A DNA stretch of 64,000 nucleotides from Ectothiorhodospira haloalkaliphila ATCC 51935 (GCF_000633935.1 NZ_KK214998.1:1068010-1132009), one strand, 5' to 3'. Positions 15,631 through 30,276 are shown, counted from the first letter of the stretch. The notes: generated by a model not told the origin, from the letters alone. Numbers and translations are program-made.

Positions 15631-18600
15631 ATGTCCCGCATCCTGCTCAGCCTGCTGATCCTGTGTCTGACACTGCCGTTATCATTCCCGCTGCATGCCC
15701 AGGAGCATGGTCCAGCCCCCATGGCGCAGATCTCCCAGGCAGAACTGGAGGCACTGCTGGGCGAGATGGAAGCAGGCAGAGACCGACTGCTCCCCCTGAT
15801 CGATGCCATTGACACCGGTCCAGCCGAAGACTGGCTGGAGCAAAGCCCCGAACAACACCTGAGCCAGCGGGCCGGGGACACGAGCCTTGCGAGCACGGAA
15901 CAGGCACTCTGGCAAACTGCATTGGAGCGAGAGCAGTCCGCGGCGGATCGCGTGCGTGGTGCCCTGGATCGGGCCACCACGGCGCGGGCCACGCCAGAGC
16001 GACTGAGTGACTTCATGGATCGGATTCAGCAGACGGTGGCCCCCCTGCAACCCGTCGAAGACGAGTGGACCATCAACGAAATCGATCAGGAACTGACCAC
16101 CCTTGAGCGGCGTCGCCAGCAGGCCGCCCTGGAACTTGACCAGAAACGGCTCACCCTGAGTCGCCTGGAGGAGCAGTCTCGCAACCAGGCCGAAACCCTG
16201 GAGCGCCTGGGTCGCGAACGCCAGGGGGCCATCGACCAGGTTCAGGCCGTCAATGATGTGGACATGCCCCAGGCACGGGAAGCCGCTTCCGAGGCACTGA
16301 TCCGTCAGGCGGATGCCCGCATCATCGCCGCCCAGCTGGACGCCCAGACATTGCTTCCGCGCATGGAAACCCTGGCCCTGGAGGTCCGCGCCCTGGAACT
16401 GGAGTCCCGCTGGCTGGCCCTGCGGGCCACCCAGATGCAACGGGCACTGAATGAGCGTTCCACGGAGGAACTGCGCAGCCTGCGCGGCGATCTGCAGCGG
16501 CTGTTGAACCAGGAGCCGGATGCCCGCACACGCTTTGCCGATGAGATTCAGGCACTGAATGCCCGTTTCGAGCAGATCGCCCGCACCCAGAGTCGCATCC
16601 GGGAACTACAGGCCGACCGCGAACGCTACACGCGCCTGGAGCAGGACCTGACCCAGACGCTGCTCAATGTGCGTGAACGCCTGGAGGTCAGCGGCCTCAA
16701 CGAGGCCCTGGGTGGACTGTTTCTGGAGGAACAGCGACGGCTGCGAGACCTGGACGAGGTACGATTCACCCTGGCCACCATCGAACGGGAACTGTCTCAG
16801 GCACGGCTGCGCAGCATCAGCCTGCGGGAACAGGCCTCGCGCCTGCCCACCCGCCCGGTCATCAGCACCGTCGACGACCCGGCTCAAGCGGAGATGACCC
16901 GCATCCAGCAGCAGACCCTGGCCGCGCATCTGCAGTCAGAGGAGGTCCTGGCGGATCAATTGCGCCATGCGGACCTGCGGGCTCGATCGGTGGTGGCGCT
17001 GGTGGACGAACTGCAACAGATCCTCAGGGAAACCCTGCTTTGGTGGCCCAGCCACCTGCCGGTGAGCCTGGACTGGGCCATGGGGACCCCAACCGCTGTC
17101 ACCAGCCTGGCGGACCCGGCCTCATGGCGGGAAATCCGCTGGGCACTCAGGGAGGTGACCATCGGCAGCCCGATTGCCATGCCGCTCACGCTGATGGTGG
17201 TGGGCCTGCTCTTCGCCTGGGGCCGCGGCACGCCGGCCCACCTCCAGGCACTGGCGGAAAAGACCCGCCACCGCTTCACTGATCACATCAAGCTCACCCT
17301 GCAGGCCCTGTGGTGGAGCCTGGTACGGGTGATCCCCATCCCGCTGCTGCTCATGATCACCGCGCTGCGCCTGGAATGGATGCCGGAGATGGAATTCGGC
17401 GTGGAGGTATTGGCCGCCATGCTCTTCAGTGCCTCCATCTGGTGGCTGGCGGGGCACCTGGTCCTGCTGTTCACCTCAGCCCATGGCGTGGCCCGCGCCC
17501 ATTTCGGCTGGAACGAGCTGACCCTTCAGCGCCTGCGACGCCATCTCACCTGGTTCCTCCCGGCCCAGTTGGGCCTGATCCTGTTCCTGGCCCTCACCTT
17601 CGCCCATCCCAGTGAACTGGTGTTCGATATCTTCGGACGCCTGGGCCTGCTGGCCGCCGTCATCATCACCGGCCTGCTGGGCTGGAACCTGCTGGCACCG
17701 CCCCCCGAGGACACCCCCTTCCCCCTGAAGGAACGCCGCCGACGCCTGCTGCGCATGACCCTGGCGGCGGTCACCCTGACGCTGGCGGGCCTCACCCTGG
17801 CCGGTTACCTGCTGACCGTGGGGGAGCTGATGGCGCGCATCATTGACACCGCCATCGTGCTGGGTGTCGTGTGGCTGGCCTACAGCCTGGCCGCCCGGGC
17901 GCTGATCCTCAGCGAAACCCGCCTCCTCCTGCGTCGCATGCGCGAGCAGCGGGCCAAGGCGGCGGCCGTGGAGAGCAGCAGCACCGTGGGTGCCGAGGGG
18001 GGCGTGGAAATCCCCGAGCGCCACCTGAGCCTGGAGGACGTGAACCAGCAGACCCGGACCCTGCTGCGCACCACCGCCGGAGCGGGCGTGATCCTGGCCC
18101 TGTTCTGGGCCTGGTCAGACGTACTGCCGGCACTGACCTGGCTGGATGGAATCACCCTCTGGTCACGCACCATCGTGGTGGGCGATGCCGAGATCCTCAG
18201 CCGGGTGAGTCTGCAGGATTTCCTGCTGGCAATCTTCCTGGGCATCGTCTTCACCCTGGCGGCCCGCAACCTGCCCGGCCTGGTGGAGATCCTGCTGGCC
18301 CGCAGCACCACGCTGGATGCCGCCGATCGTTATACCACCACCATGCTGCTGCGCTATGTGCTGGCCGTGGTTGCGGTGATCATCGTCTTCTCCCTGCTGG
18401 GCCTGCGCTGGAGTGAACTGCAGTGGATGGTGGCGGCCCTCACCCTGGGCCTGGGCTTCGGCCTGCAGGAGGTGGTGGCCAATTTCGTCTCGGGTCTGAT
18501 CGTGCTGCTGGAACGCCCCATCCGCGTCGGCGACACCATTACCATCGGCGAATACAGCGGCACCGTGGCCCGCATCCGCACCCGCGCCACCACCATCGTG

Positions 18601-19023
18601 GATTGGGACAATCGGGAGATCGTTGTTCCCAACAAGAACTTCATCACCGAGCGCCTGATCAACTGGACCCTGTCCGACACCACCACCCGCCTGGTGATCC
18701 CGGTGGGTGTCAGCTACGACTCGGATGTGGACAAGGTGCGGGAGATCCTGCTGGAAGTGGCCCGCGAAAACCCCCAGGTGCTGGACGAACCGGAACCCAC
18801 CGTGTTCTTCCTCAAGTTTGGCGACAGCGCCCTGACCTTCGAATTACGGGTGTATGTCTGTCAGTTACGTGAACGGCTGGTCACCATCAGTGAACTGCAC
18901 ACCACCATCATCAAGCGTTTCCGTCAGGAGGGCATTGAAATTGCTTATCCTCAGATGGATCTGCATATCCGGGACATGGCCCCCCTTGCGGCCACCGGCG
19001 CCAACCTTCAGGGAGGCCAATAA
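15631..19023 (+). CDS. MscK/KefA-type mechanosensitive channel
   Basis: This very large (1130-residue) MscS-superfamily protein resembles MscK (KefA). It has a signal peptide (MSRILLSLLILCLTLPLSF, with the start chosen at 15631; 15601 is in frame), then a long periplasmic coiled-coil region (about 30-470). About eleven membrane helices follow (about 480-940), then the MscS pore helix and beta domain. The pore helix region is LGLGFGLQEVVANFVSGLIV and the beta domain contains ERPIRVGDTITIGEYSG and DWDNREIVVPNKNFITERL. Such channels open under membrane tension to release solutes on osmotic downshift. It stands alone, divergent from the patatin gene. Confidence 0.9.
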   Translation: MSRILLSLLILCLTLPLSFPLHAQEHGPAPMAQISQAELEALLGEMEAGRDRLLPLIDAIDTGPAEDWLEQSPEQHLSQRAGDTSLASTEQALWQTALEREQSAADRVRGALDRATTARATPERLSDFMDRIQQTVAPLQPVEDEWTINEIDQELTTLERRRQQAALELDQKRLTLSRLEEQSRNQAETLERLGRERQGAIDQVQAVNDVDMPQAREAASEALIRQADARIIAAQLDAQTLLPRMETLALEVRALELESRWLALRATQMQRALNERSTEELRSLRGDLQRLLNQEPDARTRFADEIQALNARFEQIARTQSRIRELQADRERYTRLEQDLTQTLLNVRERLEVSGLNEALGGLFLEEQRRLRDLDEVRFTLATIERELSQARLRSISLREQASRLPTRPVISTVDDPAQAEMTRIQQQTLAAHLQSEEVLADQLRHADLRARSVVALVDELQQILRETLLWWPSHLPVSLDWAMGTPTAVTSLADPASWREIRWALREVTIGSPIAMPLTLMVVGLLFAWGRGTPAHLQALAEKTRHRFTDHIKLTLQALWWSLVRVIPIPLLLMITALRLEWMPEMEFGVEVLAAMLFSASIWWLAGHLVLLFTSAHGVARAHFGWNELTLQRLRRHLTWFLPAQLGLILFLALTFAHPSELVFDIFGRLGLLAAVIITGLLGWNLLAPPPEDTPFPLKERRRRLLRMTLAAVTLTLAGLTLAGYLLTVGELMARIIDTAIVLGVVWLAYSLAARALILSETRLLLRRMREQRAKAAAVESSSTVGAEGGVEIPERHLSLEDVNQQTRTLLRTTAGAGVILALFWAWSDVLPALTWLDGITLWSRTIVVGDAEILSRVSLQDFLLAIFLGIVFTLAARNLPGLVEILLARSTTLDAADRYTTTMLLRYVLAVVAVIIVFSLLGLRWSELQWMVAALTLGLGFGLQEVVANFVSGLIVLLERPIRVGDTITIGEYSGTVARIRTRATTIVDWDNREIVVPNKNFITERLINWTLSDTTTRLVIPVGVSYDSDVDKVREILLEVARENPQVLDEPEPTVFFLKFGDSALTFELRVYVCQLRERLVTISELHTTIIKRFRQEGIEIAYPQMDLHIRDMAPLAATGANLQGGQ

Positions 19024-19044
19024 CGCCCCAAAATGGCGCAAATA

Positions 19045-19062
19045 CGCACTATAACGGTGCAT
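19045..19062. promoter_or_regulatory. NtrC-like dyad upstream of gltB
   Basis: The 18-bp sequence CGCACTATAACGGTGCAT fits the NtrC enhancer consensus TGCAC-Y-N5-R-GTGCA with correct internal spacing. It lies about 200 bp upstream of gltB in the 235-bp gap after the channel gene. Two bases downstream is TGGCTCAATTCCTTGC (19064-19079), which recalls a sigma-54 -24/-12 element but has one base too many between GG and GC. Nitrogen control of gltBD is biologically sensible. Binding is unproven. Confidence 0.45.
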
Positions 19063-19258
19063 ATGGCTCAATTCCTTGCTCTTTTGGCGACAAACACTGG
19101 AACAATGAAAAGTTAAGCTTTAATCTCCCAAGCCCGCCGGTTGATGGCCTTCCGCGCGGGCCTGTAAGAGTGGGCCTCCCCCAGCCCTTGCAACGCCAGC
19201 CCCCTGCGTCAGATTGCCGCGGATGCCGACCAGCGACCAGATATCAGCGAGGTCAACG

Positions 19259-23924
<4,666 letters not shown>

Positions 23925-23932
<8 letters not shown>

Positions 23933-25391
23933 GCCAACCGGATTCATGGAATACGACCGTCGCGACCGGCACTATGAGCCGGCCGCCGACCGCATCGTGC
24001 ACTATCGGGAATTCGTCATCCCCCTGAAGCCCGATCAGGTACGTGAGCAGGGGGCTCGTTGCATGGACTGCGGCATCCCCTTCTGCCACCAGGGCTGTCC
24101 GGTGAACAACCTGATCCCCGACTGGAATGACCTGGTCTACCGGGACGACTGGGAACAGGCCATCAAGGTGCTGCATTCCACCAACAATTTCCCGGAGTTC
24201 ACCGGGCGCATCTGTCCGGCGCCCTGCGAGACCTCCTGCACGCTCAACATCGACGACACGCCGGTGACCATCAAGACCATCGAGTGCGCCATTGTCGACC
24301 GGGCATGGGAAGAGGGCTGGATCAAACCCCAGGTGGCCCATCGGCGCACCGGCAAGACCGTGGCCGTGGTCGGTTCCGGCCCTGCCGGCCTGGCCTGCGC
24401 CCAGCAACTGGCCCGGGCGGGTCATAACGTGGATGTCTTCGAAAAGGCTGACCGCATCGGTGGTCTGCTGCGCTATGGCATCCCGGACTTCAAGATGGAC
24501 AAGGGCCATATCGACCGGCGCATCGCCCAGATGCGCACCGAGGGGGTGCGCTTCCATACCCTGTCCCATATCGGCGTGGACGTCCCCGTGTCCCGGCTCC
24601 AGGACGATTACGATGCCCTGGTCCTGGCCGGTGGTGCCGAGAAACCCCGTGACCTGCCCGTCCCCGGCCGGGAGCTCAACGGCGTGCACTTCGCCATGGA
24701 CTTCCTCACCCGCAACAGCAAGCGGGTGCAGGGCGTGTTCGTGCCCGACGAAGACTTCATCAGTGCCCAGGGCAAGCACGTGCTGGTCATCGGTGGCGGC
24801 GACACGGGCTCCGACTGTATCGGCACCTCCAACCGCCACGGCGCGGCCCACGTCACCCAGGTGGAGATCCTGGACAAGCCACCGCAGAAGGAAGACAAGG
24901 GCCTCACCTGGCCCGATTGGCCCAACCGCATGCGCACCTCCAGCTCCCAGGAGGAAGGCTGTGACCGCATGTGGAATATCGCCACCAAGGGCTTCATTGA
25001 TGATGGCCATGGCAACGTGAAGGCGGCCAGGTTGGTCACGGTGAAGTGGGAAAAGGACGCCGAGGGTCGCTTCCAGATGAGCGAGGTGCCGGGCACCGAG
25101 CAGGAGATCCGCTGCGATCTGGTCCTGCTGGCCATGGGCTTCGTGCATCCGGTGCAGGAAGGCATGCTGGCCGAGCTGAAGGAAAAGGCCAATCTGGAAC
25201 TGGATGCCCGCGGCAACGTCAAGGGCAGCACCGAGGGCGAGCAGGCCTATCACACCAGTGCCGAGGGCGTGTTCGCTGCGGGCGACATGCGCCGGGGCCA
25301 GTCCCTGGTGGTCTGGGCCATCCGTGAGGGACGCCAGTGTGCCCGCGCGGTGGACCAGTGGCTGATGGGGCGTACCGACCTGCCGAGGTAG
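23925..25391 (+). CDS. gltD: Glutamate synthase small subunit GltD
   Basis: The 488-residue beta subunit passes electrons from NADPH through FAD and 4Fe-4S clusters to GltB. Seen are the N-terminal Fe-S cysteines [17 protein letters not shown] and CPAPCETSC, the FAD-binding fold [20 protein letters not shown], and the NADPH-binding motif [17 protein letters not shown]. The C-terminal segment [18 protein letters not shown] is the usual second FAD motif. The ATG at 23925 has GAAGGGAG upstream and lies inside the last codons of gltB, implying coupled translation. Confidence 0.97.
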
Positions 25392-25396
25392 GGGCG

Positions 25397-25462
25397 CTCC
25401 CGCCAGCGGGAGAGGGGTTCATGGAGCCCCTCTCCCCTCCCCCACTTTACCCCCACCCTCAC
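25397..25462. repeat. Palindromic repeat, CCCTCTCC family
   Basis: Two units meet head to head: CTCCCGCCAGCGGGAGAGGGG (from 25397) and its reverse CCCCTCTCCCCTCCCC, separated by TTCATGGAG. The second continues into CCCCCACCCTCAC. It follows gltD and probably serves as its terminator or mRNA-stabilising structure. The family is the one at 13189-13300. Confidence 0.6.
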
Positions 25463-25535
25463 ATCGGGCACTCTCAAGGCATCGTGATCCATCCCGTCGG
25501 GATGTCCGTCATCGTCTGTCCAGGGAGCCCATGCC

Positions 25536-26027
25536 ATGCCAGAGACGCCCACCTCGGTCCATGACTTCGAGGCCACCGACATCCAGGGCAATCCTCGCCC
25601 ACTGTCGGAATTCGCCGGAAGGGTCCTGCTGATCACCAACGTGGCCAGTCAATGCGGTTTCACGCGCCAGTACAGTGGCCTGCAGGCACTGCAGGATCGT
25701 TTTCATGAGCGCGGTTTCGACGTCCTGGGCTTTCCCTGCAACCAGTTCGGCAATCAGGAACCCGGGGATGAATCCCAGATCGCCGAATTCTGCAGCACGC
25801 GCTTTCAGGCAAACTTCCCCATGTTCGCCAAGGTGGAAGTGAACGGCAACAACGCCCACCCCCTGTACCAGCACCTCAAGGCCCAGGCCCCGGGCCTGAT
25901 GGGCACTCAGGCCGTTAAATGGAACTTCACCAAGTTCCTGGTGGACCGTGAGGGGCAGGTGGTGCGGCGGTATGCATCCAATACGGATCCGAAGGATATC
26001 GCCCAGGATATTGAGCGCTTGCTATAA
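25536..26027 (+). CDS. Glutathione peroxidase family protein
   Basis: This 163-residue, full-length glutathione peroxidase homologue uses Cys rather than selenocysteine. The catalytic set is Cys40 (NVASQCGFT), Gln74 ([10 protein letters not shown]) and Trp129 ([12 protein letters not shown]). These enzymes reduce hydroperoxides with glutathione or, in many Cys-type bacterial members (BtuE type), thioredoxin. There is no signal peptide, so it acts in the cytoplasm. It is flanked on both sides by CCCTCTCC repeats and is probably its own transcription unit. Confidence 0.93.
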   Translation: MPETPTSVHDFEATDIQGNPRPLSEFAGRVLLITNVASQCGFTRQYSGLQALQDRFHERGFDVLGFPCNQFGNQEPGDESQIAEFCSTRFQANFPMFAKVEVNGNNAHPLYQHLKAQAPGLMGTQAVKWNFTKFLVDREGQVVRRYASNTDPKDIAQDIERLL

Positions 26028-26078
26028 AGCCCGTGCCACCGCGCCCCACTTACCCAAGATTGACTGCGATCATCAAGA

Positions 26079-26115
26079 CCCTCTCCCGCTGGCGGAAGAG
26101 GGGTTGGGGTGAGGG
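26079..26115. repeat. REP-like unit, CCCTCTCC family
   Basis: A single unit, ACCCTCTCCCGCTGGCGG followed by AAGAGGGGTTGGGGTGAGGG, forms an imperfect hairpin 24 bp upstream of the SDR start and 51 bp after the peroxidase stop. It is the clearest full-length unit of the family in this window. Confidence 0.65.
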
Positions 26116-26139
26116 CCGCTTTCATCAAGGACATGCCCG

Positions 26140-27006
26140 ATGAACATCTCCTCCTCCGACCCCACCCAACACACCGCTCTCATCACCGGTGCCAACTCCG
26201 GTCTGGGCAAGGCCATCGCCATGGACCTGGCACGCCGGGGCATGACCCTGGTGATGGTATGCCGATCCCTCTCCCGCGGAGAACAGGCCCGCTGGGAAAT
26301 CCGTGCGGAGACCGGCAACGAAGACATCTACCTGATCACCGGTGATCTGACGGAGCAGGCCGACGTCCGCCGTGTGGCCGCGCAATTCAAACGGGACTTC
26401 AAGGCCCTGCACCTGCTCATCAACAATGCCGGCAGTGCCTTCCCGGAGCGGCGCCTCACCGGCGATGGTGTGGAGAAAGCCCTGGCCATCAACCATGTAG
26501 CCCCCTTCCTGCTCACCCAGCTGCTGCTGCCGCGTCTCCAGTCCAGCGCCCCGGCCCGGATCATCAACGTGGGCACCCGGTTCAACACGGCCATGGACCT
26601 GGACGACCTCAACTGGGAAAAGCGCCGCTATCGCATGATGCAGGCCTACGGGCAGTCCAAGCTGGGGATGCTGCACACCACCTTCGCGCTGGCGCGTCAG
26701 CTGGAGGGCACCGGCGTCACCGTGAATTGCGTCTTTCCCGGGGTGTTCATGTCCAACCTGGGAGGCACCGACGGCGCCCAGAATGCCTTCTGGCGCGCGG
26801 TGGCACGCTGGCTGGGCTGGGCCATCCCCCCGGCAGAGCGCGCTGCCCAGGGCGTGATCCACCATGCCACCGCACCCGAGTCCGCCGCGCTGAATGGCCA
26901 GTATCTCTCCCGCAAGGGTCCCATCAAGGCACCGGCGCAGGCCAGGGATCCGGCCATGAACCAGCGGGTGGTACAGGCCACCGAAGCCCTCATCGCCCCG
27001 CCATAG
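26140..27006 (+). CDS. Short-chain dehydrogenase/reductase
   Basis: This 288-residue SDR resembles retinol dehydrogenase or WW-domain oxidoreductase types. The cofactor motif is TGANSGLGKAI (TGxxxGxG) near residue 16, followed by LLINNAGSAF, and the catalytic YxxxK is in QAYGQSKLGM. The Arg after the second strand (VMVCRSLSRG) suggests NADP(H). There is no membrane segment. The substrate is unknown. It lies between two repeat-containing gaps and has no operon partner. Confidence 0.88.
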   Translation: MNISSSDPTQHTALITGANSGLGKAIAMDLARRGMTLVMVCRSLSRGEQARWEIRAETGNEDIYLITGDLTEQADVRRVAAQFKRDFKALHLLINNAGSAFPERRLTGDGVEKALAINHVAPFLLTQLLLPRLQSSAPARIINVGTRFNTAMDLDDLNWEKRRYRMMQAYGQSKLGMLHTTFALARQLEGTGVTVNCVFPGVFMSNLGGTDGAQNAFWRAVARWLGWAIPPAERAAQGVIHHATAPESAALNGQYLSRKGPIKAPAQARDPAMNQRVVQATEALIAPP

Positions 27007-27218
27007 GCACGACTGCGGACGAATGCGAGCCCTCGCCCCCCAAGCCGGCCGCCCTCCACGACATCACGATGGTGGGTCATCCCTGATGATGCAAGATGTT
27101 CCGAGCCCCTCTCCCCGGCACACTGTCTGGCATCCTGGCCACGGATGCGTCATATTTCCTGTGGCCCCAGAGCCGGCAAAATCAAGCACAACAATACGTA
27201 CCACCGAGGAGATCACTG

Positions 27219-28337
27219 ATGTCCATCAAACGCCGCGACTTTCTCAAGGTCGGCACGGCGGTGGCCACGGGCGCCGCCGTGCTGGGCGCGCCCGCCATCG
27301 TCAAGGCCCGCGATCGCTTCAACTGGCGCATGACCACCACATGGCCCAGCGGGCTGCCCTTCTTCCAGACCGGCCCGGGCAGTGCCACTGATTTCGCCCG
27401 TCGGGTGGAGGAGATGTCGGACGGACGCATCCGCATCCGCGTCTATTCGGCCAACGAACTGGTACCCGCCTTCGAAGGCTTTGACGCCGCCTCCTCCGGC
27501 CGCCAGGTGCAGCTCAACCATGGCTGCGCCTATTACTGGGCCGGCAAGTCCTTTGCCGCCCAGTATTTCACCACAGTTCCCTTCGGCATGACCTTCCAGG
27601 GCCACAATGCCTGGCTGAATGAGGGTGGCGGCTACGAGCTCTACAAGGAGGTGTATGCGCCCTTCGACCTGATCCCCCTGGTGGTGGGCTGCACCGGCGT
27701 GCAGCCCATGGGCTGGTTCCGGGAACCGGTGGAGAGCGTGCGGGATTTCCGGGGACTGAACATCCGCATGCCGGGCCTGGCCGGGGACATCTACAACGCC
27801 ATCGGCGCCAATGCACGACTGCTGCCCGGCGGCGAATTGTTTGCCGCCCTGGAACGCGGCGCCATCGATGCCGCCGAGTGGGTGGGCCCCTATTCCGACC
27901 GGGAGCTGGGCCTGCACCGGGCCGCCAGGTACTACTATTCCTCCGGCTGGCATGAGCCAGCCACCAGCACCGAGGTTGTGGTGAACCGCCGCGCCTGGGA
28001 GTCCCTGCCCAAGGACCTGCAGGCGGTGATGCGCAATGCCGCCGCGGCCTGCAACATCACCTCCCACGCCTGGCTGGAGGCCCGCAACGCCGATGCTCTG
28101 GACGACCTGGTGAACAACCACGGGGTGCAGTTCGGCCCGGTGCCCGATGACGTGATCGAGGCCCTGCTGGAGGCCACACGGGACATACTCAGCGACCGCG
28201 CCGCGGACGATGAGCTCACCCGCAAGGTCCACGAGAGCTACTTCAGGTTCAAGGCTCGCCACGACCGCTGGCAGGCGAACTCTGAGACCATGTTCCAGAC
28301 CCAGATTCGGGATCTGGGACAGAAGATCCTGGGATAA
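27219..28337 (+). CDS. TRAP transporter substrate-binding protein (TakP-like)
   Basis: This 372-residue periplasmic binding protein has a Tat signal (SIKRRDFLKVGTAVATGAAV, residues 2-21). The substrate-contact region (RMPGLAGDIYNAIGANARLL and GELFAALERGAIDAAEWVGP) resembles TakP, which binds 2-oxo acids with the help of a cation. DctP-family proteins hand substrate to the DctQM membrane complex. The start at 27219 has CGAGGAG upstream and begins the Tat motif, so the longer frame to 27096 is rejected. dctQ and dctM follow after a 66-bp gap that contains a REP-like hairpin. The 2-oxo acid substrate is inferred from motif likeness. Confidence 0.9.
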   Translation: MSIKRRDFLKVGTAVATGAAVLGAPAIVKARDRFNWRMTTTWPSGLPFFQTGPGSATDFARRVEEMSDGRIRIRVYSANELVPAFEGFDAASSGRQVQLNHGCAYYWAGKSFAAQYFTTVPFGMTFQGHNAWLNEGGGYELYKEVYAPFDLIPLVVGCTGVQPMGWFREPVESVRDFRGLNIRMPGLAGDIYNAIGANARLLPGGELFAALERGAIDAAEWVGPYSDRELGLHRAARYYYSSGWHEPATSTEVVVNRRAWESLPKDLQAVMRNAAAACNITSHAWLEARNADALDDLVNNHGVQFGPVPDDVIEALLEATRDILSDRAADDELTRKVHESYFRFKARHDRWQANSETMFQTQIRDLGQKILG

Positions 28338-28343
28338 CACGCG

Positions 28344-28380
28344 CTCACCCCAGCCCCTCTCCCCTTGGCGGGAGAGGGGC
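28344..28380. repeat. REP-like unit inside the TRAP operon
   Basis: A CCCTCTCC-family unit in reverse orientation (CTCACCCCAGCCCCTCTCCC then TTGGCGGGAGAGGGG) sits between the binding-protein gene and dctQ. A hairpin here could stabilise the upstream mRNA and lower dctQM expression relative to the abundant binding protein, as reported for REP elements in other operons. This role is inference. Confidence 0.6.
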
Positions 28381-28403
28381 TTCATGCTGCCTGGGAGGCA
28401 TTC

Positions 28404-28961
28404 ATGTCCCGACTCCTGCTGCGCATCGAACGCGCTCTGAACCAGGTGACCCGCCTGGCTGGCTGGATAGCAGCCATCAGCATGGCGGCTCTGGTGCTGC
28501 TGGTCTTCGCCAACATGGCGGCCCGCTATGCCTTGGGCATGGGCAGTGTCTGGTCCCAGGAACTGGAATGGTATGTGCTGTCACTCACGGTGATGACGGG
28601 CATCGCCTATGCCATGCGCTCCGACGAGCACGTGCGGGTGGATGTCTTCTCCCATCATCTGAACCGCGTGGGCAAGCTCTGGCTGGATGGTATCACCATG
28701 CTGCTGGTGGCCATTCCCGTCTCCCTGCTGATCCTTTACTACTCCTGGCCTTTCGTGCAGATCTCCTACGTGCGCGGTGAAGGCTCACCCAACGCCGGCG
28801 GGATGCCCTGGCTGTTCCTGCCCAAGGCCATGATCCTGGTCGGCTTTGCGCTGATCATCATCGAATCGGCGCGACAATTGCTCCGCATTGGCCGGCGCCT
28901 GGTCTTCCATTACCGCCATTCACGTCGTCACAAGGCAGGGAGCACCGGTCATGCCGCTTGA
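28404..28961 (+). CDS. dctQ: TRAP transporter small permease DctQ
   Basis: This 185-residue membrane protein has four predicted helices (about 20-40, 52-72, 95-115 and 140-160) and the DctQ signature VWSQELEWYVLSLTVMTGIAY. It also has the conserved DEHVRVDVF loop. It pairs with DctM to form the sodium-driven uptake complex. The ATG at 28404 has GGGAGG just upstream. It overlaps dctM by 11 bp. Confidence 0.9.
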   Translation: MSRLLLRIERALNQVTRLAGWIAAISMAALVLLVFANMAARYALGMGSVWSQELEWYVLSLTVMTGIAYAMRSDEHVRVDVFSHHLNRVGKLWLDGITMLLVAIPVSLLILYYSWPFVQISYVRGEGSPNAGGMPWLFLPKAMILVGFALIIIESARQLLRIGRRLVFHYRHSRRHKAGSTGHAA

Positions 28962-30276
28962 GTACATCGCCCTGATGATGGTGGCCGCCTTCTTCGTCCT
29001 GGTCCTCACCGGCATACCAGTGGCCTTTGCCGTGGCGGCGGTGGGCTTCATCTTCGGCTTCATCGGCTTTGAAGGCTGGTTGTTCGAACTGCTGCCCGCC
29101 CGCATCTTCGGCACCATCACCAATTACACCCTGCTGGCCATTCCCTTATTCGTCTTCATGGGGGTGATGCTGGACAAGACCCGGGTGGCCGAACGCATGC
29201 TGGAGGTCATCGGCCATGCCAGCGGCGCCCTGCCCGGGGGCATGGCCCTGGCGGTGATCATGGTGGGCGTGCTCATGGGGGCGGCCACCGGGATCGTCGG
29301 GGCAGCCATCGTCACCCTCACCCTGATGGCCCTGCCCACCCTGCTCAGGCGCGGCTACAAGCCCACCGTGGCCTGCGGCACCATCTGTGCCTCGGGCACC
29401 CTGGGGCAGATCATCCCCCCAAGCCTGGTCCTGCTGGTGCTGGCAGACACCATGAACCTATCGGTGGGCAGTCTGTTTGCCGCGGCCCTGATCCCGGGAC
29501 TGCTGCTGGCCACCCTGTACGTGCTGTATCTGTTCGTGCTGGCCTGGTTCTATTCCGCCGACGTACCGGCCCTGGATGCGGCCGAGCGGGCCGCCATGAG
29601 CACCCGTCAGTTGATCCGGGACCTGTTTACCTCGGTACTGCCCCCGCTGGCATTGGTGCTCGCGGTGCTGGGGGCCATCATCGGCGGCATCGCGGCCCCC
29701 ACCGAGGCGGCTGCCGTGGGCGCGGTGGGGGCCGTGGTGGTGGCGGCGGTGATGGGGCGGCTGAGTGGGCCCGTCATGTCGGAGACCCTGAAGGTCACGG
29801 TGCGCATCACCGCCATGGTGTTTTTCGTACTGATCGCCTCCCAGGTGTTCGCCCTGGCCTTCCGGGGGCTGGATGGGGAGTTCCTGGTGGAGGCCATGTT
29901 CGACTGGGTGCCCGGCGGGCCCTACGGCACGCTGCTTTTCATGCTGCTGCTGATCTTTCTGCTGGGGTTCTTTCTGGAGTGGATCCAGATCACCTACATC
30001 GTGGTGCCGCTGTTCATGCCCTTCCTGGCAGGCTACCCGGAGTTCTCCATGGTGTGGATCGCCATCCTGGTCGCCATGAACCTGCAGACATCGTTCCTCA
30101 CGCCACCCTTTGGATGGTCGCTGATCTTCATGAAGGGGGTGGCGCCCCGAGGCATCAAGACCACGGACATCTACAAGGGCGCCATCCCCTTCGTGATCAT
30201 CCAGCTGGCCGCCCTGGGGCTGCTGGTGGCCTTCCCGCAGATCGCCCTGTGGCTGCCGGAAGCCATTGGGTGGTAA
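28951..30276 (+). CDS. dctM: TRAP transporter large permease DctM
   Basis: This 441-residue membrane protein with about twelve helices is the transport subunit of the TRAP system. Family blocks are AIPLFVFMGVMLDKTRVAERM, the tight Gly-rich turn AATGIVGAAIVTLTLMALP and CGTICASGTLGQIIPPSLVL. The last is followed by PTEAAAVGAVGA in the second repeat. It couples sodium entry to uptake. It ends the operon, and a small DUF2283 cassette begins 28 bp later. Confidence 0.94.
   Translation: MPLEYIALMMVAAFFVLVLTGIPVAFAVAAVGFIFGFIGFEGWLFELLPARIFGTITNYTLLAIPLFVFMGVMLDKTRVAERMLEVIGHASGALPGGMALAVIMVGVLMGAATGIVGAAIVTLTLMALPTLLRRGYKPTVACGTICASGTLGQIIPPSLVLLVLADTMNLSVGSLFAAALIPGLLLATLYVLYLFVLAWFYSADVPALDAAERAAMSTRQLIRDLFTSVLPPLALVLAVLGAIIGGIAAPTEAAAVGAVGAVVVAAVMGRLSGPVMSETLKVTVRITAMVFFVLIASQVFALAFRGLDGEFLVEAMFDWVPGGPYGTLLFMLLLIFLLGFFLEWIQITYIVVPLFMPFLAGYPEFSMVWIAILVAMNLQTSFLTPPFGWSLIFMKGVAPRGIKTTDIYKGAIPFVIIQLAALGLLVAFPQIALWLPEAIGW

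Noticed and set aside
19064-19079. Sigma-54 promoter for gltB
   Set aside because: The GG-GC spacing is one base too long; sigma-54 is strict about this, so it is mentioned only with the dyad.
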